64,000 nt of DNA from Paraburkholderia sp. BL25I1N1 (GTDB taxonomy: Bacteria; Pseudomonadota; Gammaproteobacteria; Burkholderiales; Burkholderiaceae): positions 186,001-250,000 of the forward strand of contig NZ_PVZB01000007.1 in assembly GCF_003002025.1 (NCBI RefSeq), in the 5' to 3' direction. Made by a program: the position numbers and the translations under genes. Of this stretch, positions 54,695 through 62,451 are shown piece by piece. A model generated the notes under the pieces. The model saw only the letters and a program-made list of their open reading frames with translations. It had not been told where the DNA came from and did not search any database. The number at the start of each line of letters is the position of its first letter. Position 1 is the first letter of the stretch.

Positions 54695-55297
54695 TCAGTG
54701 CAAGGAATGACCAGCCTGCGCATCGACCGGTGCTCCGCCGCGCTGGGCATCCTGCATACCTGCGCCCGGCTTCACCGTGCCGTCGGCCTGCGGAACTTCC
54801 ACCGGCTTGACCTCGACGGGGACGACGCCGTCTTTTTTCAGCCCGAGCTTATCCGCGGTCTTGGGTGACAGGTCGACGATCCGATCCCTGACATAGGGGC
54901 CGCGATCCCGAATCTCGACCACCTCGCTGTTGCCGTTTTTCAGATTCGTGACCCGCGCCTTGGTGCCGAGCGGTAGCGTCTTGCTCGCGGCGGCATTGGA
55001 TTGCGGATTCATCGGCGTACCGTCGGCCATTTCTTTTTTGTAAAACTCCCGGCCGTAGTACGAAGCTTCGCCCTTGCGCGACTTGCCGGAGCGATCGAGA
55101 TGGCGTGGAGCTGTCGACGAACTCGCCGGGCGGGTATCGGTGGATGCCGCCGGTTGCGCCGGAATCGCCGTGCACAGGAAGCACGACAAAACCACAAACA
55201 GAAGCGTCTGAAGAGTGAATCTTCGAGCGCGCGGCAAACGAACGTGAACGTCATCGCCGGGGAGCCGGCGCGCGGTTGTATGAAGATTGTCTTCCAA
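54695..55297 (-). CDS. rlpA: RlpA-like septal ring/DPBB-domain protein
   Basis: A 200-residue exported protein. After a signal ('TLQTLLFVVLSCFLCTAIPA') comes the double-psi beta-barrel domain: 'GEASYYGREFYKKEMADGTP', 'AASKTLPLGTKARVTNLKN', 'VEIRDRGPYVRDRIVDLSPK'. These match RlpA, a lytic transglycosylase acting on glycan strands without stem peptides. The C-terminal SPOR domain of E. coli RlpA is missing, so septal targeting may differ. The start appears to be TTG at 55297 with AGGAG 6 nt upstream. Confidence 0.85.
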   Translation of the reverse strand: MEDNLHTTARRLPGDDVHVRLPRARRFTLQTLLFVVLSCFLCTAIPAQPAASTDTRPASSSTAPRHLDRSGKSRKGEASYYGREFYKKEMADGTPMNPQSNAAASKTLPLGTKARVTNLKNGNSEVVEIRDRGPYVRDRIVDLSPKTADKLGLKKDGVVPVEVKPVEVPQADGTVKPGAGMQDAQRGGAPVDAQAGHSLH

Positions 55298-55578
55298 TTT
55301 CCACTCCTTTCCGGCTTGTCGATGCAGCGGGAAAATCGTCCAACGAGCGATCCGTAAATTGCCGGTGTATACGGGCTGCCACATGCAAGCGTCTCGCGCC
55401 AGGCTGCGGGCGTGCGCATAGTCCGGTCCGAAGTTAGTCCGTCAACTGCACGAACCCTCTCGCGACTCCAGGCGCGGCCGCGCCGCCTTCGGCACACAAT
55501 TGCGTCCAACGGAAACCTGCGACAATCGTCGTCCACGTTAAAACATCTGTTGATTGCCCTACTTCCCGCGGATGCCTT

Positions 55579-56541
55579 ATGCCTGTTTCGCAAGCAATTT
55601 CGCCGCCACGTCTATCACCCGACAATCTGAACGAGCTGATCACCATGCTCGACATTCAGGTACTCGGGCTCTCGGAGTGCGTCGTTAGCCAGGGCTTCAT
55701 GCTGGAACTGGATGGCCACGACGCGCCCGGCATTCACTACATCCTGTCGGGCGAAGGGCGGCTGCACATCGCGGGCGCCGGGACCGTGCCGCTCACACCT
55801 CATACGCTGCTGATCGTGCCGCCGGGTCACTCACTGAAGCTCGAGGTACCGACAAAACAGGCGGGTATCGCACCGACCGTCGTGCCGGGGCGCGAGCACA
55901 AACAGGTCGTCGATTCGATCAGCCGTTTCCGCGCGGGCAACGTCGAACCGATGACCGTCATGATCTGCGGCTATTTCAAGGCGTCCTTCGGTGCGTCGAT
56001 CAATCTGTTCGCGACCCTCTCGACGCCGATCGTGGAGCAGTTCGAAGCGTCCGACCGGCTCGACGTCTATCTGCGCACGGCGTTCGATGAACTCGTCGCG
56101 CAGGAGATCGGCGCCGGCGCGATGTCGGGCGCGCTGCTCAAGCAGGTGATCGTCGCGCTCGTGCGTCGGTCGTTGAAATCCAGCGCGCTCTGGATGGAGC
56201 GATTCGCGCTGCTCGGCGATCCGCAAATCGCCCGGGCCTTCGCCGACATGGTGGCCCGCCCGGGCGCGCCGCACACCGTCGCCAGTCTCGCCGAAGCGGC
56301 GATTCTCAGCCGCTCGGCATTCATGGCGCGCTTTTCCGCGGCGCTCGGCCAATCGCCGATGCAGGTGCTGCGCGACATCCGCATGCGCCAGGCCGCTGCG
56401 CAGTTGCGTGCCGGCGACCTGTCGCTGGATCAGGTGGCGCGCCATGCGGGTTATGCGAGCCGCGGCGCGTTCGCGCGCGCGTTTCGCGAGGTGTTCGATA
56501 CCGGCCCCACGGAATACCGCGACGGAGCCGCCAACGGCTGA
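55579..56541 (+). CDS. AraC-family regulator with cupin-type N-terminal domain
   Basis: A 320-residue regulator. N-terminal cupin-like sensing domain includes 'GIHYILSGEGRLHIAGAGTV' and 'PHTLLIVPPGHSLKLEVP'. HTH pair is 'VASLAEAAILSRSAFMARFS' and 'LDQVARHAGYASRGAFARAF'. Start 55579 or ATG 55645 (MLDIQVLGLS) are both possible. It precedes the AhpD-like, PEP-mutase-like and RidA genes on the same strand, and is separated from them by a hairpin terminator, so it likely controls them from its own transcript. Confidence 0.88.
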   Translation: MPVSQAISPPRLSPDNLNELITMLDIQVLGLSECVVSQGFMLELDGHDAPGIHYILSGEGRLHIAGAGTVPLTPHTLLIVPPGHSLKLEVPTKQAGIAPTVVPGREHKQVVDSISRFRAGNVEPMTVMICGYFKASFGASINLFATLSTPIVEQFEASDRLDVYLRTAFDELVAQEIGAGAMSGALLKQVIVALVRRSLKSSALWMERFALLGDPQIARAFADMVARPGAPHTVASLAEAAILSRSAFMARFSAALGQSPMQVLRDIRMRQAAAQLRAGDLSLDQVARHAGYASRGAFARAFREVFDTGPTEYRDGAANG

Positions 56542-56594
56542 TCGCCAGGACTTGCCGCAGCATCTGCGGACCTTGCACACCAGACTCGCACGCT

Positions 56595-56636
56595 CCGGCG
56601 CCTTGCACCGGCATCGGCGCCGATACAAGGCGCCGG
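56595..56636 (+). terminator. Hairpin after AraC gene
   Basis: CCGGCGCCTTG and CAAGGCGCCGG form a perfect 11-bp stem around a 20-nt loop that itself contains the palindrome ATCGGCGCCGAT; TTTCGTC follows. It stands 54 nt after the AraC stop. Confidence 0.65.
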
Positions 56637-56811
56637 TTTCGTCATCAAAGCTAGCCACGCCGACACCTGCATTCGCGGACTTTTGCGTCTGTTCTCAGGA
56701 TTTTTCGTTCGAGCTGCACGCCTAGAATTTTCATCAATGCAGCCGAGAACGCACACCGATATTCCGATGCAGACGCACCCTTGTCCGATCATCAGAAACA
56801 GGAGCACGACC

Positions 56812-57354
56812 ATGACCCGTATCGCCCTCCCCGCCACCGACGCTCTCCCGGCCGCTTCGCAACCGGTCATCGAAGCAGTGACGAAGCAACTGAAGATGAC
56901 GCCCAACCTGTTTCGCATCATGGCGCTGAGTCCCAATGCGCTGAACGGTTGGGCCAACCTGCAAGGCGCGCTTGCGAAGACGCTCGATGCGAAACTGCGC
57001 GACGGCATTGCCCTCGCCGTATCCCAGGTCAACGGCTGCCAGTACTGTCTGTCGGCGCATAGCTACGTTGCGAGCAACATGGCTCATATCGGCGACGACG
57101 AGATTCGCCTGAATCGGCTCGGCAAATCGAATACGCCCAAAACCGCCGCGGCTGTCGCGTTCGCGAAGACGCTGATGGAAACACGCGGCAAGGTCAGCGA
57201 AGACGATCTGCACGCCGTGCGTGAAGCCGGCTTCAGCGACGCGAACGTTGTCGAAATCATCGCGCTCGCCGCGCAATTCATGCTGACGAACTTCGTCAAC
57301 AACGTATTCGATACTGAAGTCGATTTTCCGGTCGTCGAAACCGAAGTCGCGTAA
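56812..57354 (+). CDS. AhpD-like carboxymuconolactone decarboxylase family (alkylhydroperoxidase-type) protein
   Basis: A 180-residue all-helical CMD-family protein of the peroxidase-related subgroup. The redox site is 'VNGCQYCLSAHSYVASNMAH' with CxxC and His, as in AhpD. Further helices have 'AAQFMLTNFVNNVFDTEVDF'. It probably acts as a thiol peroxidase or disulphide relay. AGGAG before ATG 56812 decides the start against longer frames. It is followed 40 nt later by the PEP-mutase-like gene. Confidence 0.9.
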   Translation: MTRIALPATDALPAASQPVIEAVTKQLKMTPNLFRIMALSPNALNGWANLQGALAKTLDAKLRDGIALAVSQVNGCQYCLSAHSYVASNMAHIGDDEIRLNRLGKSNTPKTAAAVAFAKTLMETRGKVSEDDLHAVREAGFSDANVVEIIALAAQFMLTNFVNNVFDTEVDFPVVETEVA

Positions 57355-57394
57355 CGGCAGCGCGCTGCCACGTCCTCAGACAAGGAGATCGATC

Positions 57395-58228
57395 ATGTCC
57401 CAAGTCCATGCAACTACGGCTGAAAAACGCGCGGCGTTTCGCGCGTTGCACCAGGACGGATGCTTCGTGTTGCCAAATCCGTGGGATGTCGGCAGCGCGC
57501 GTTATCTGGCGTCGGTAGGGTTCAAGGCGATCGCCACGACCAGTTCAGGCTTCGCATGGTCGGCTGGCCGGCCGGACAACGGCGTATCGCGCGCCGCGAT
57601 TCTCGCGCACCTTCGCGAGATGGTCGGGGCGACAGATCTGCCGGTCAACGCCGACTTCGAAAACGGCTTCGGCGACAATCCCGCCGAGGTGGCGCATAGC
57701 GTGCGGATGGCAGTCGATACCGGCATCGCCGGACTGTCGATCGAAGACTCGACGGGCGATCCGAAGTCGCCGCTGTTTCCGCTCGAAGTCGCGGTGGGAC
57801 GCCTCGCTGCGGCAAGACGCGCGATCGACGAAACAGGCGGTGATACGCTGCTCGTCGGACGTGCTGAGAATTTCTTTGTCGGCGTGCCCGATCTCGAAGA
57901 CGTGGTGGCGCGCTTGCGAGCGTATGCGCAAGCCGGCGCCGACTGTCTGTACGCGCCGGGCATCCAGACGCGCGAGCAGATCGAAGCGGTGCTCGCCGCA
58001 GTCAGCCCGAAACCCGTCAACCTGTTGATCGGCGGACCCTCGGCGTTGACGCTCGACGAACTGGCGAGGCTCGGCGTGCGCCGCGTGAGCGTGGGCGGCG
58101 CACTGGCGCGCGCGGCGTGGGGCGGGCTGGTGACCAGCGTTCAGTCGCTGGCGGACGGGCGCTTCGATCGCTTGCCGAAGGAGCCGTCAGGCGCGTGGTT
58201 GAACAGTATGTTCCAGGACGCCGCTTAG
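57395..58228 (+). CDS. Isocitrate lyase/PEP mutase superfamily protein
   Basis: A 277-residue (beta/alpha)8-barrel enzyme. 'VLPNPWDVGSARYLASVGFK', 'LPVNADFENGFGDNPAEV' (metal-binding Asp and Glu) and 'GIAGLSIEDSTGDPKSPL' are typical of the short PEP-mutase-like branch. The catalytic Cys of the isocitrate and 2-methylisocitrate lyases (KKCGH) is not visible, so lyase activity on those is unlikely; oxaloacetate decarboxylase or phosphonopyruvate-type chemistry is possible. AAGGAG precedes ATG. It sits between the AhpD-like and RidA genes. Confidence 0.88.
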   Translation: MSQVHATTAEKRAAFRALHQDGCFVLPNPWDVGSARYLASVGFKAIATTSSGFAWSAGRPDNGVSRAAILAHLREMVGATDLPVNADFENGFGDNPAEVAHSVRMAVDTGIAGLSIEDSTGDPKSPLFPLEVAVGRLAAARRAIDETGGDTLLVGRAENFFVGVPDLEDVVARLRAYAQAGADCLYAPGIQTREQIEAVLAAVSPKPVNLLIGGPSALTLDELARLGVRRVSVGGALARAAWGGLVTSVQSLADGRFDRLPKEPSGAWLNSMFQDAA

Positions 58229-58269
58229 CGTCTTCTTCATCGAATCACCCTTTTCGCATGGAGTGAACC

Positions 58270-58677
58270 ATGAGCCGTGAAATCATTCGTGTCGAACCGC
58301 TTTCGAGCTGGCTCGAACGCTGGAACGCGCCGACTTCAGCCGTCACCCGGCACGGCGATACCCTCTACGTTTCCGGGTTTCCACCGTTCGATCCTCACAG
58401 CGGCGAAGTGATGGACGCGTCGATCGAACTGCAGACCGAACGCGTATTGGAACAACTGAAGCTATGCGTGGAGACGGCGGGCTCATCGCTCGATCAGGTG
58501 CTCAAATGCAACGTGTATTGCACGTCGGTCGAAGCGTTTCCTGCCGTCAACGCGATCTATGCGCGGTTCTTCGGCGCGAACCCGCCCGCGAGGATTTTCG
58601 TCAATGTGCCGGCGTGGCCCGGGCGCTTCGACATCGAGATCGATTGCGTCGCGGCAATCGATAGCAACCGCAGCTGA
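58270..58677 (+). CDS. RidA/YjgF-family protein
   Basis: A 135-residue trimeric chorismate-mutase-like fold. 'AVTRHGDTLYVSGFPPFDPH', 'LDQVLKCNVYCTSVEAFPA' and 'PARIFVNVPAWPGRFDIEID' are the family pattern. The Arg of canonical imine deaminases that lies in a 'PARxxV' motif is kept (PARIFV), so 2-aminoacrylate-type imine deamination is possible. GGAG precedes the ATG. It is the last gene of the AraC-linked set. Confidence 0.9.
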   Translation: MSREIIRVEPLSSWLERWNAPTSAVTRHGDTLYVSGFPPFDPHSGEVMDASIELQTERVLEQLKLCVETAGSSLDQVLKCNVYCTSVEAFPAVNAIYARFFGANPPARIFVNVPAWPGRFDIEIDCVAAIDSNRS

Positions 58678-58755
58678 GTGTCCGGATGATGCCCGTCGCA
58701 GGCTCGCTCGTCACCGCTCTTCGGCACGAGACGTGGAATGCATGAGCGGCAAAAA

Positions 58756-58777
58756 GCCGGCGCTTCTTCGCGCCGGC
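58756..58777 (-). terminator. Intrinsic terminator of the Tim44-domain gene
   Basis: GCCGGCGC and GCGCCGGC form an 8-bp stem with a TTCTTC loop (seen on the plus strand). On the minus strand the stem is followed by TTTTTG, the classical form, 17 nt after the Tim44-domain stop. Confidence 0.85.
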
Positions 58778-58793
58778 CTCAACCTTGCCGCTA

Positions 58794-59756
58794 TCAGCCG
58801 ATCTGCTGGATACCGGCCAGCCGCCACGCCTGATCACCTTGTGGCTGCTTGACCAGGTTCCAGATTTCCTGGAACGGCTGCGCGGTCTGTGCATCGTCTT
58901 CCCGGATCTGACCGTAAAAGCGCACGCTGACCAGCGTTCCATCCGGATTGCTTTCAGTGCTGAGCACTTCGGCTTCGAGTTGCGGCACTTCCGTATGGCT
59001 CGGCTCGCGGCCGCGCGCTTCCAGATCCTGCTTGAGACGCGCGAACATCTCCGGCGTCGTCAACTCGAACAGATCGCCCTGCTCGTTCCGGTCCCATGCA
59101 CCCTGGAGCCGCATGAACATCGCCTTTGCCGAGACCAGAAACGCCGTCTGATCCGGACCGGGCGAAAGCTCGGGCGCCTTCACGGTGTCCGCTGCTCCGG
59201 CCGCACCCATCGCGGCACGCGGCCAGCCCCGGAAATTCGTTTCAGGCCGCGCTTGACCCATCTGATTCAGAATTGGCGAGCCGCCAGTTTGCTGCCGGTT
59301 CGCGGCGCCGTGTCCATAAGCGAGATCCGGACGACGCCGATTGGCGATAAAGCGGAACAGCATGACGCCCGCGAGAATCACCGCGCCGATCAGCAATGCA
59401 TTGGACATCAATTGCGCGAGTCCCTCGCCAAGGCCAAACGATGACAGCAACGCCGCGATGCCGAGTCCGGCCGCGAGCCCGGCGAGCGGACCCATCCAGC
59501 GATTACCCGCCGCGGCCGCCGGGGCCTGTGCGCTCTGCTGTGCCGGTTGAGCTTGCTGGCTGCGTTGTGCCGGCCCGGACGGCGACGCCGATTGCGATTG
59601 ACGGCCGATGCTTTGGCTGCCGCCCACGCGCTTCGCTTCGGCATCGTTCGAAGCCATGGCGCCGAGAGCAAGGAGCCCTGCGAGACCGAGCGCCGCCGTC
59701 CCGCGCGTCACCGCGCCGGCCGCACGTCGAAGTTGATTGATGATCTGCGTGTACAT
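58794..59756 (-). CDS. Tim44-domain (Tim44-like) membrane protein
   Basis: A 320-residue protein with an N-terminal signal/hydrophobic part, a Gln/Ser/Ala-rich low-complexity stretch (about residues 45-85), two membrane segments ('WMGPLAGLAAGLGIAALLSS' and 'LLIGAVILAGVMLFRFIAN') and a C-terminal Tim44-like domain ('AKAMFMRLQGAWDRNEQGDL', 'WNLVKQPQGDQAWRLAGIQ'). Bacterial members are common in beta-proteobacteria, role unclear. AGAGG is the ribosome site. Confidence 0.88.
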   Translation of the reverse strand: MYTQIINQLRRAAGAVTRGTAALGLAGLLALGAMASNDAEAKRVGGSQSIGRQSQSASPSGPAQRSQQAQPAQQSAQAPAAAAGNRWMGPLAGLAAGLGIAALLSSFGLGEGLAQLMSNALLIGAVILAGVMLFRFIANRRRPDLAYGHGAANRQQTGGSPILNQMGQARPETNFRGWPRAAMGAAGAADTVKAPELSPGPDQTAFLVSAKAMFMRLQGAWDRNEQGDLFELTTPEMFARLKQDLEARGREPSHTEVPQLEAEVLSTESNPDGTLVSVRFYGQIREDDAQTAQPFQEIWNLVKQPQGDQAWRLAGIQQIG

Positions 59757-59843
59757 ATGAAGCCTCTTTGATAAGTCAGGGGACTGCGCGCTTCGCGCGC
59801 TCTTTTTCGTCGCGCCGAATGCATTACGAACAGTAATATTTTT

Positions 59844-60335
59844 TCAGGTGGCAAAACCGGCCGGCGAGTGCGTTTGTAAGCCACGATGGCCGACCTGAAC
59901 GCTGTTGCCGTGGATGTAGTGCTCCAACTGCCGGATCGTGTCCTCCTGCTCCGCAATCAGGTTCTTGATCAGGTCGCCGATCGACACCATGCCGATCACC
60001 TGCCCCTGCGTAATGACAGGCAAGTAGCGGATCCGGTATTCCGTCATGAGGGCCATGCATTCCTCGGTGGTCTGCTCCGGGCCGACATAGCGCACGGTCG
60101 TCGACATGATGTCGCGCACCGGCGTATTCCTTGACGAACGGTGCATCAGCGCGATCTTGCGCGCGTAATCGCGCTCCGTGACGATGCCGGCCACGCGCCC
60201 GTCGTTGACGACGATGAGCGCGCCCACCCGGCGGTGAGCCATGATCGCGACCGCGTCGTAGACCGAAGCGGACGCCTGGGTCGACCAGACTGTCTGGGAC
60301 GTTTTTGAACGCAGAAACTGTGCAACCGATGCCAT
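59844..60335 (-). CDS. CBS-domain protein
   Basis: A 163-residue protein with two CBS motifs in tandem: 'YDAVAIMAHRRVGALIVVND' with 'GIVTERDYARKI', and 'ECMALMTEYRIRYLPVITQG' with 'GMVSIGDLIKNLI'. Such free-standing pairs bind adenosyl ligands (AMP, ATP, SAM) and act as energy or redox sensors. GGAGG before the ATG. It is divergent from the NhaR-like gene. The gap 59757-59843 has a short GC hairpin but nothing firm. Confidence 0.92.
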   Translation of the reverse strand: MASVAQFLRSKTSQTVWSTQASASVYDAVAIMAHRRVGALIVVNDGRVAGIVTERDYARKIALMHRSSRNTPVRDIMSTTVRYVGPEQTTEECMALMTEYRIRYLPVITQGQVIGMVSIGDLIKNLIAEQEDTIRQLEHYIHGNSVQVGHRGLQTHSPAGFAT

Positions 60336-60483
60336 CTGCCACCTCCGTCAGCTATCGTGAGCCGCCCCGCATGAACCCTTGGGCGAGACCTCAATCTACC
60401 TGAACGTGAGATAACGTAAAATGCGTATTTTTTATACCGATACTTCGAGAAAATCGTAGTGTTCCGTAATCTGTGGAGCGACT

Positions 60484-61380
60484 GTGAACTTCAAGCATCT
60501 GCATTACTTCTGGGTTGCGGCGCATGCGGGCGGCATCGTTCGAGCGGGCGAGCAGTTGCACATCTCGCCGCAAACGCTGAGCGGCCAGATCAAACTGCTC
60601 GAAGAAGCGCTGGATAAGAAGCTGTTCAGGAAAAGCGGCCGCACGCTCGAACTGACCGACGCGGGCCGCCTGGCGCTCGATTACGCCGACGAAATATTCT
60701 CACTGGGCTCGGAGCTCGAAAGCGCCGTGCGGCGCGAGAACGAAGCCGGCCCGCAAACGCGGTTTCGTGTCGGCATTGCGGATTCGGTGCCGAAGGCGAT
60801 CGCGTACCGGCTGCTGGAACCCGCGCTGAGCGCGTCCGTATCGCTGCGCATGATTTGCCACGAGGGCAAGCAGCATGCGCTGCTCGCGCAACTGGCCCTG
60901 CACCGCCTCGACCTGATTATCGCGGATGCCCCGATCCCCGCTGACGTCAATATCAAGGCGTTCAATCACCGCCTCGGCCGTTCCACACTCAGTTGCTTCG
61001 GCACGGAGGCGCTGATTGCGAGCGGCAAGAAACGCTTCCCGCTGTCGCTTGGTCAGTTGCCGGTGCTGCTGCCCGGCACGGAATCGGCGGTGCGCCGCAA
61101 GCTCGATCACTGGCTGGCGTCTCATGCCATTTCGCCGCGCATCGTCGGCGAGTTCGACGACGGGGCGATGACCATAGCGTTTGCCCGCGAGGGCCGCGGC
61201 TTGCTGTTCGCGCCCACGGTGCTGGAAAGCCAGCTACAGGCCGAGCACAAACTCACGACGGTCGGGCAGATCAATTCCATCGTCGAGGAATTCTTTGCGA
61301 TCTCGATCGAGCGCCGGATCAGCCATCCGGCGGTCGCGATGATTCTGGACGCGGCACGCAGCGAGCTGTTCAACGTCTAG
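60484..61380 (+). CDS. nhaR: LysR-family regulator, NhaR type
   Basis: A 298-residue regulator. N-terminal 'MNFKHLHYFWVAAHAGGIVR' with HTH 'AGEQLHISPQTLSGQIKLLE' is the very characteristic start of NhaR proteins. The effector domain includes 'LHRLDLIIADAPIPADVNIK' and 'GRGLLFAPTVLESQL'. NhaR activates the Na+/H+ antiporter gene nhaA in E. coli in response to Na+; no nhaA is adjacent here, so targets must be elsewhere or different. GTG 60484 with GGAG 6 nt upstream. Confidence 0.88.
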   Translation: MNFKHLHYFWVAAHAGGIVRAGEQLHISPQTLSGQIKLLEEALDKKLFRKSGRTLELTDAGRLALDYADEIFSLGSELESAVRRENEAGPQTRFRVGIADSVPKAIAYRLLEPALSASVSLRMICHEGKQHALLAQLALHRLDLIIADAPIPADVNIKAFNHRLGRSTLSCFGTEALIASGKKRFPLSLGQLPVLLPGTESAVRRKLDHWLASHAISPRIVGEFDDGAMTIAFAREGRGLLFAPTVLESQLQAEHKLTTVGQINSIVEEFFAISIERRISHPAVAMILDAARSELFNV

Positions 61381-61445
61381 CGGAGCATGCTTGCGGAGAT
61401 GCCATTACAATCCAGCACTTCGATCCGACAAGCTTGATTCGCGCC

Positions 61446-61859
61446 ATGAAATATCTCCTCGCATCGACCCTCGCGGCGCTCATCGCGGCTGCAAGTGCGG
61501 CTGCAAGCACGGCCGCGACCGCGCAGACATCCGGGAGCAGCGACACACCCAAACTGCAGTGTGCGATCGGGTATGTCACCGGCATTGGCGGGTCGGCGCA
61601 GAGCTTTCGCGACTATCTCGCGACACCGGACAGAGACCGCTATCGCTTCCTCGCGGACAACCCGATTCAATGCAAGGTTTCCGACGAGGGTCGTGCGTCC
61701 GGCTGTACCGGCCTCACGAGCCTGCGGCATGAAAAGGTCAGCGTGTACGACGATATCGACAATGAGACGATGTCCGTCGTCGCGCGGGTGGAACTCGAAC
61801 ACGGTACGTATCCGGTGATCATCTCCGTGCGAAGACAGGACGTGAAGTGCGAGGAGTGA
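61446..61859 (+). CDS. Small exported protein, 137 aa
   Basis: Begins MKYLLASTLAALIAAAS with a signal peptide cleaved after an Ala-rich part, leaving a mature protein with four Cys ('KLQCAIGYVTGIGG', 'IQCKVSDEG', 'ASGCTGL', 'RQDVKCEE') that may form two disulphides. It contains a beta-rich C-terminal part (VVARVELEHGTYPVIISVRR). Family unknown. The ribosome site is weak. It lies 65 nt after nhaR on the same strand. Confidence 0.65.
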   Translation: MKYLLASTLAALIAAASAAASTAATAQTSGSSDTPKLQCAIGYVTGIGGSAQSFRDYLATPDRDRYRFLADNPIQCKVSDEGRASGCTGLTSLRHEKVSVYDDIDNETMSVVARVELEHGTYPVIISVRRQDVKCEE

Positions 61860-61886
61860 ATGCACTCACGCCCCGATCGCAGTGAA

Positions 61887-62037
61887 TCAGTTTCGATGCT
61901 GCACGAGAAATTCTGACATTCCGGCAAGCCCTGTTTCGAGTACGTCGCGGTTGTTGGCGTACCCGAGGCGCATATAGCATAGCCCTCCATCAGGATCTGC
62001 GCGGCGCGGCAGCGTGAGCGGCACGAACACTTTGATT
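61887..62037 (-). pseudogene. C-terminal remnant of a PLP aminotransferase-like protein
   Basis: On the minus strand, about 48 codons read 'VFVPLTLPRRADPDGG', 'LCYMRLGYANNRDVLE' and 'TGLAGMSEFLVQHRN' before a TGA. This resembles the last helix and strand of fold-type I aminotransferases (an R-L-x-Y-A ... G-M ... F-L pattern). Immediately upstream there is an in-frame stop and no continuing match, so only the end of the gene remains. Confidence 0.45.
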
Positions 62038-62451
62038 CAAGAAGCATGACGGGGAAGCCGTTATCCGGGTAACGCATCGGCAACCGCCAGGCGCGTTTTT
62101 GCCGTCCCCAAGATACCCATTCGTGCCTTGCCCTTATACGCCATCTACTCCGCCTCCCGCCGAACGCGCGGCAGCGCCGCAAGCTTTCATTTCCCTCCAG
62201 CCGGACAGCGCTGCATGGCGCGCAACACATTGCGATCAAATCCGCCAATGCGCCGCTGCGACGATTAATTTGGCAAAGGGCAAGATCGGCGACAAGCCGT
62301 CATACTCTGTCTCTTCTTGCAGCGGACGGTCCCGACAACGCACCCGGAAGACTTCACCGGCAACGTGCTCGAAGCATGACCGTCCGCTCCGTCGTTTCGA
62401 CGGCAATTTCCGCGTAGCGCCACACGCGGTTCAAGTGGAGCGTCCTTTGCA
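62038..62451. other. 414-bp stretch with an inverted repeat, no gene recognised
   Basis: No protein-like frame is visible. An inverted repeat AGCGGACGGTC (62321-62331) and GACCGTCCGCT (62378-62388), perfect over 11 bp with a 46-bp spacer, lies 64 nt upstream of the sigma54 activator gene. It could be a pair of regulator sites or a long RNA hairpin. Confidence 0.5.
62321..62388. promoter_or_regulatory. Long-spaced perfect inverted repeat upstream of sigma54 activator
   Basis: Arms of 11 bp (AGCGGACGGTC / GACCGTCCGCT) flank 46 bp. The spacing is too wide for one dimer site but suits two sites for a self-regulating activator or a leader hairpin. Confidence 0.45.

Noticed and set aside
59781..59807. 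GCGCG-CTTCG-CGCGC hairpin followed by TCTTTTT on the plus strand
   Set aside because: It has terminator form, but no plus-strand gene ends nearby; the genes on both sides are on the minus strand, so its role is unclear.
62436..62450. TGGAGCG-N4-TTGC, a match to the sigma54 -24/-12 promoter with GG-N10-GC spacing
   Set aside because: The predicted transcription start would fall about 9 nt inside the activator's coding sequence, so it cannot express the protein from ATG 62452; probably chance, with GGAG serving as ribosome site.
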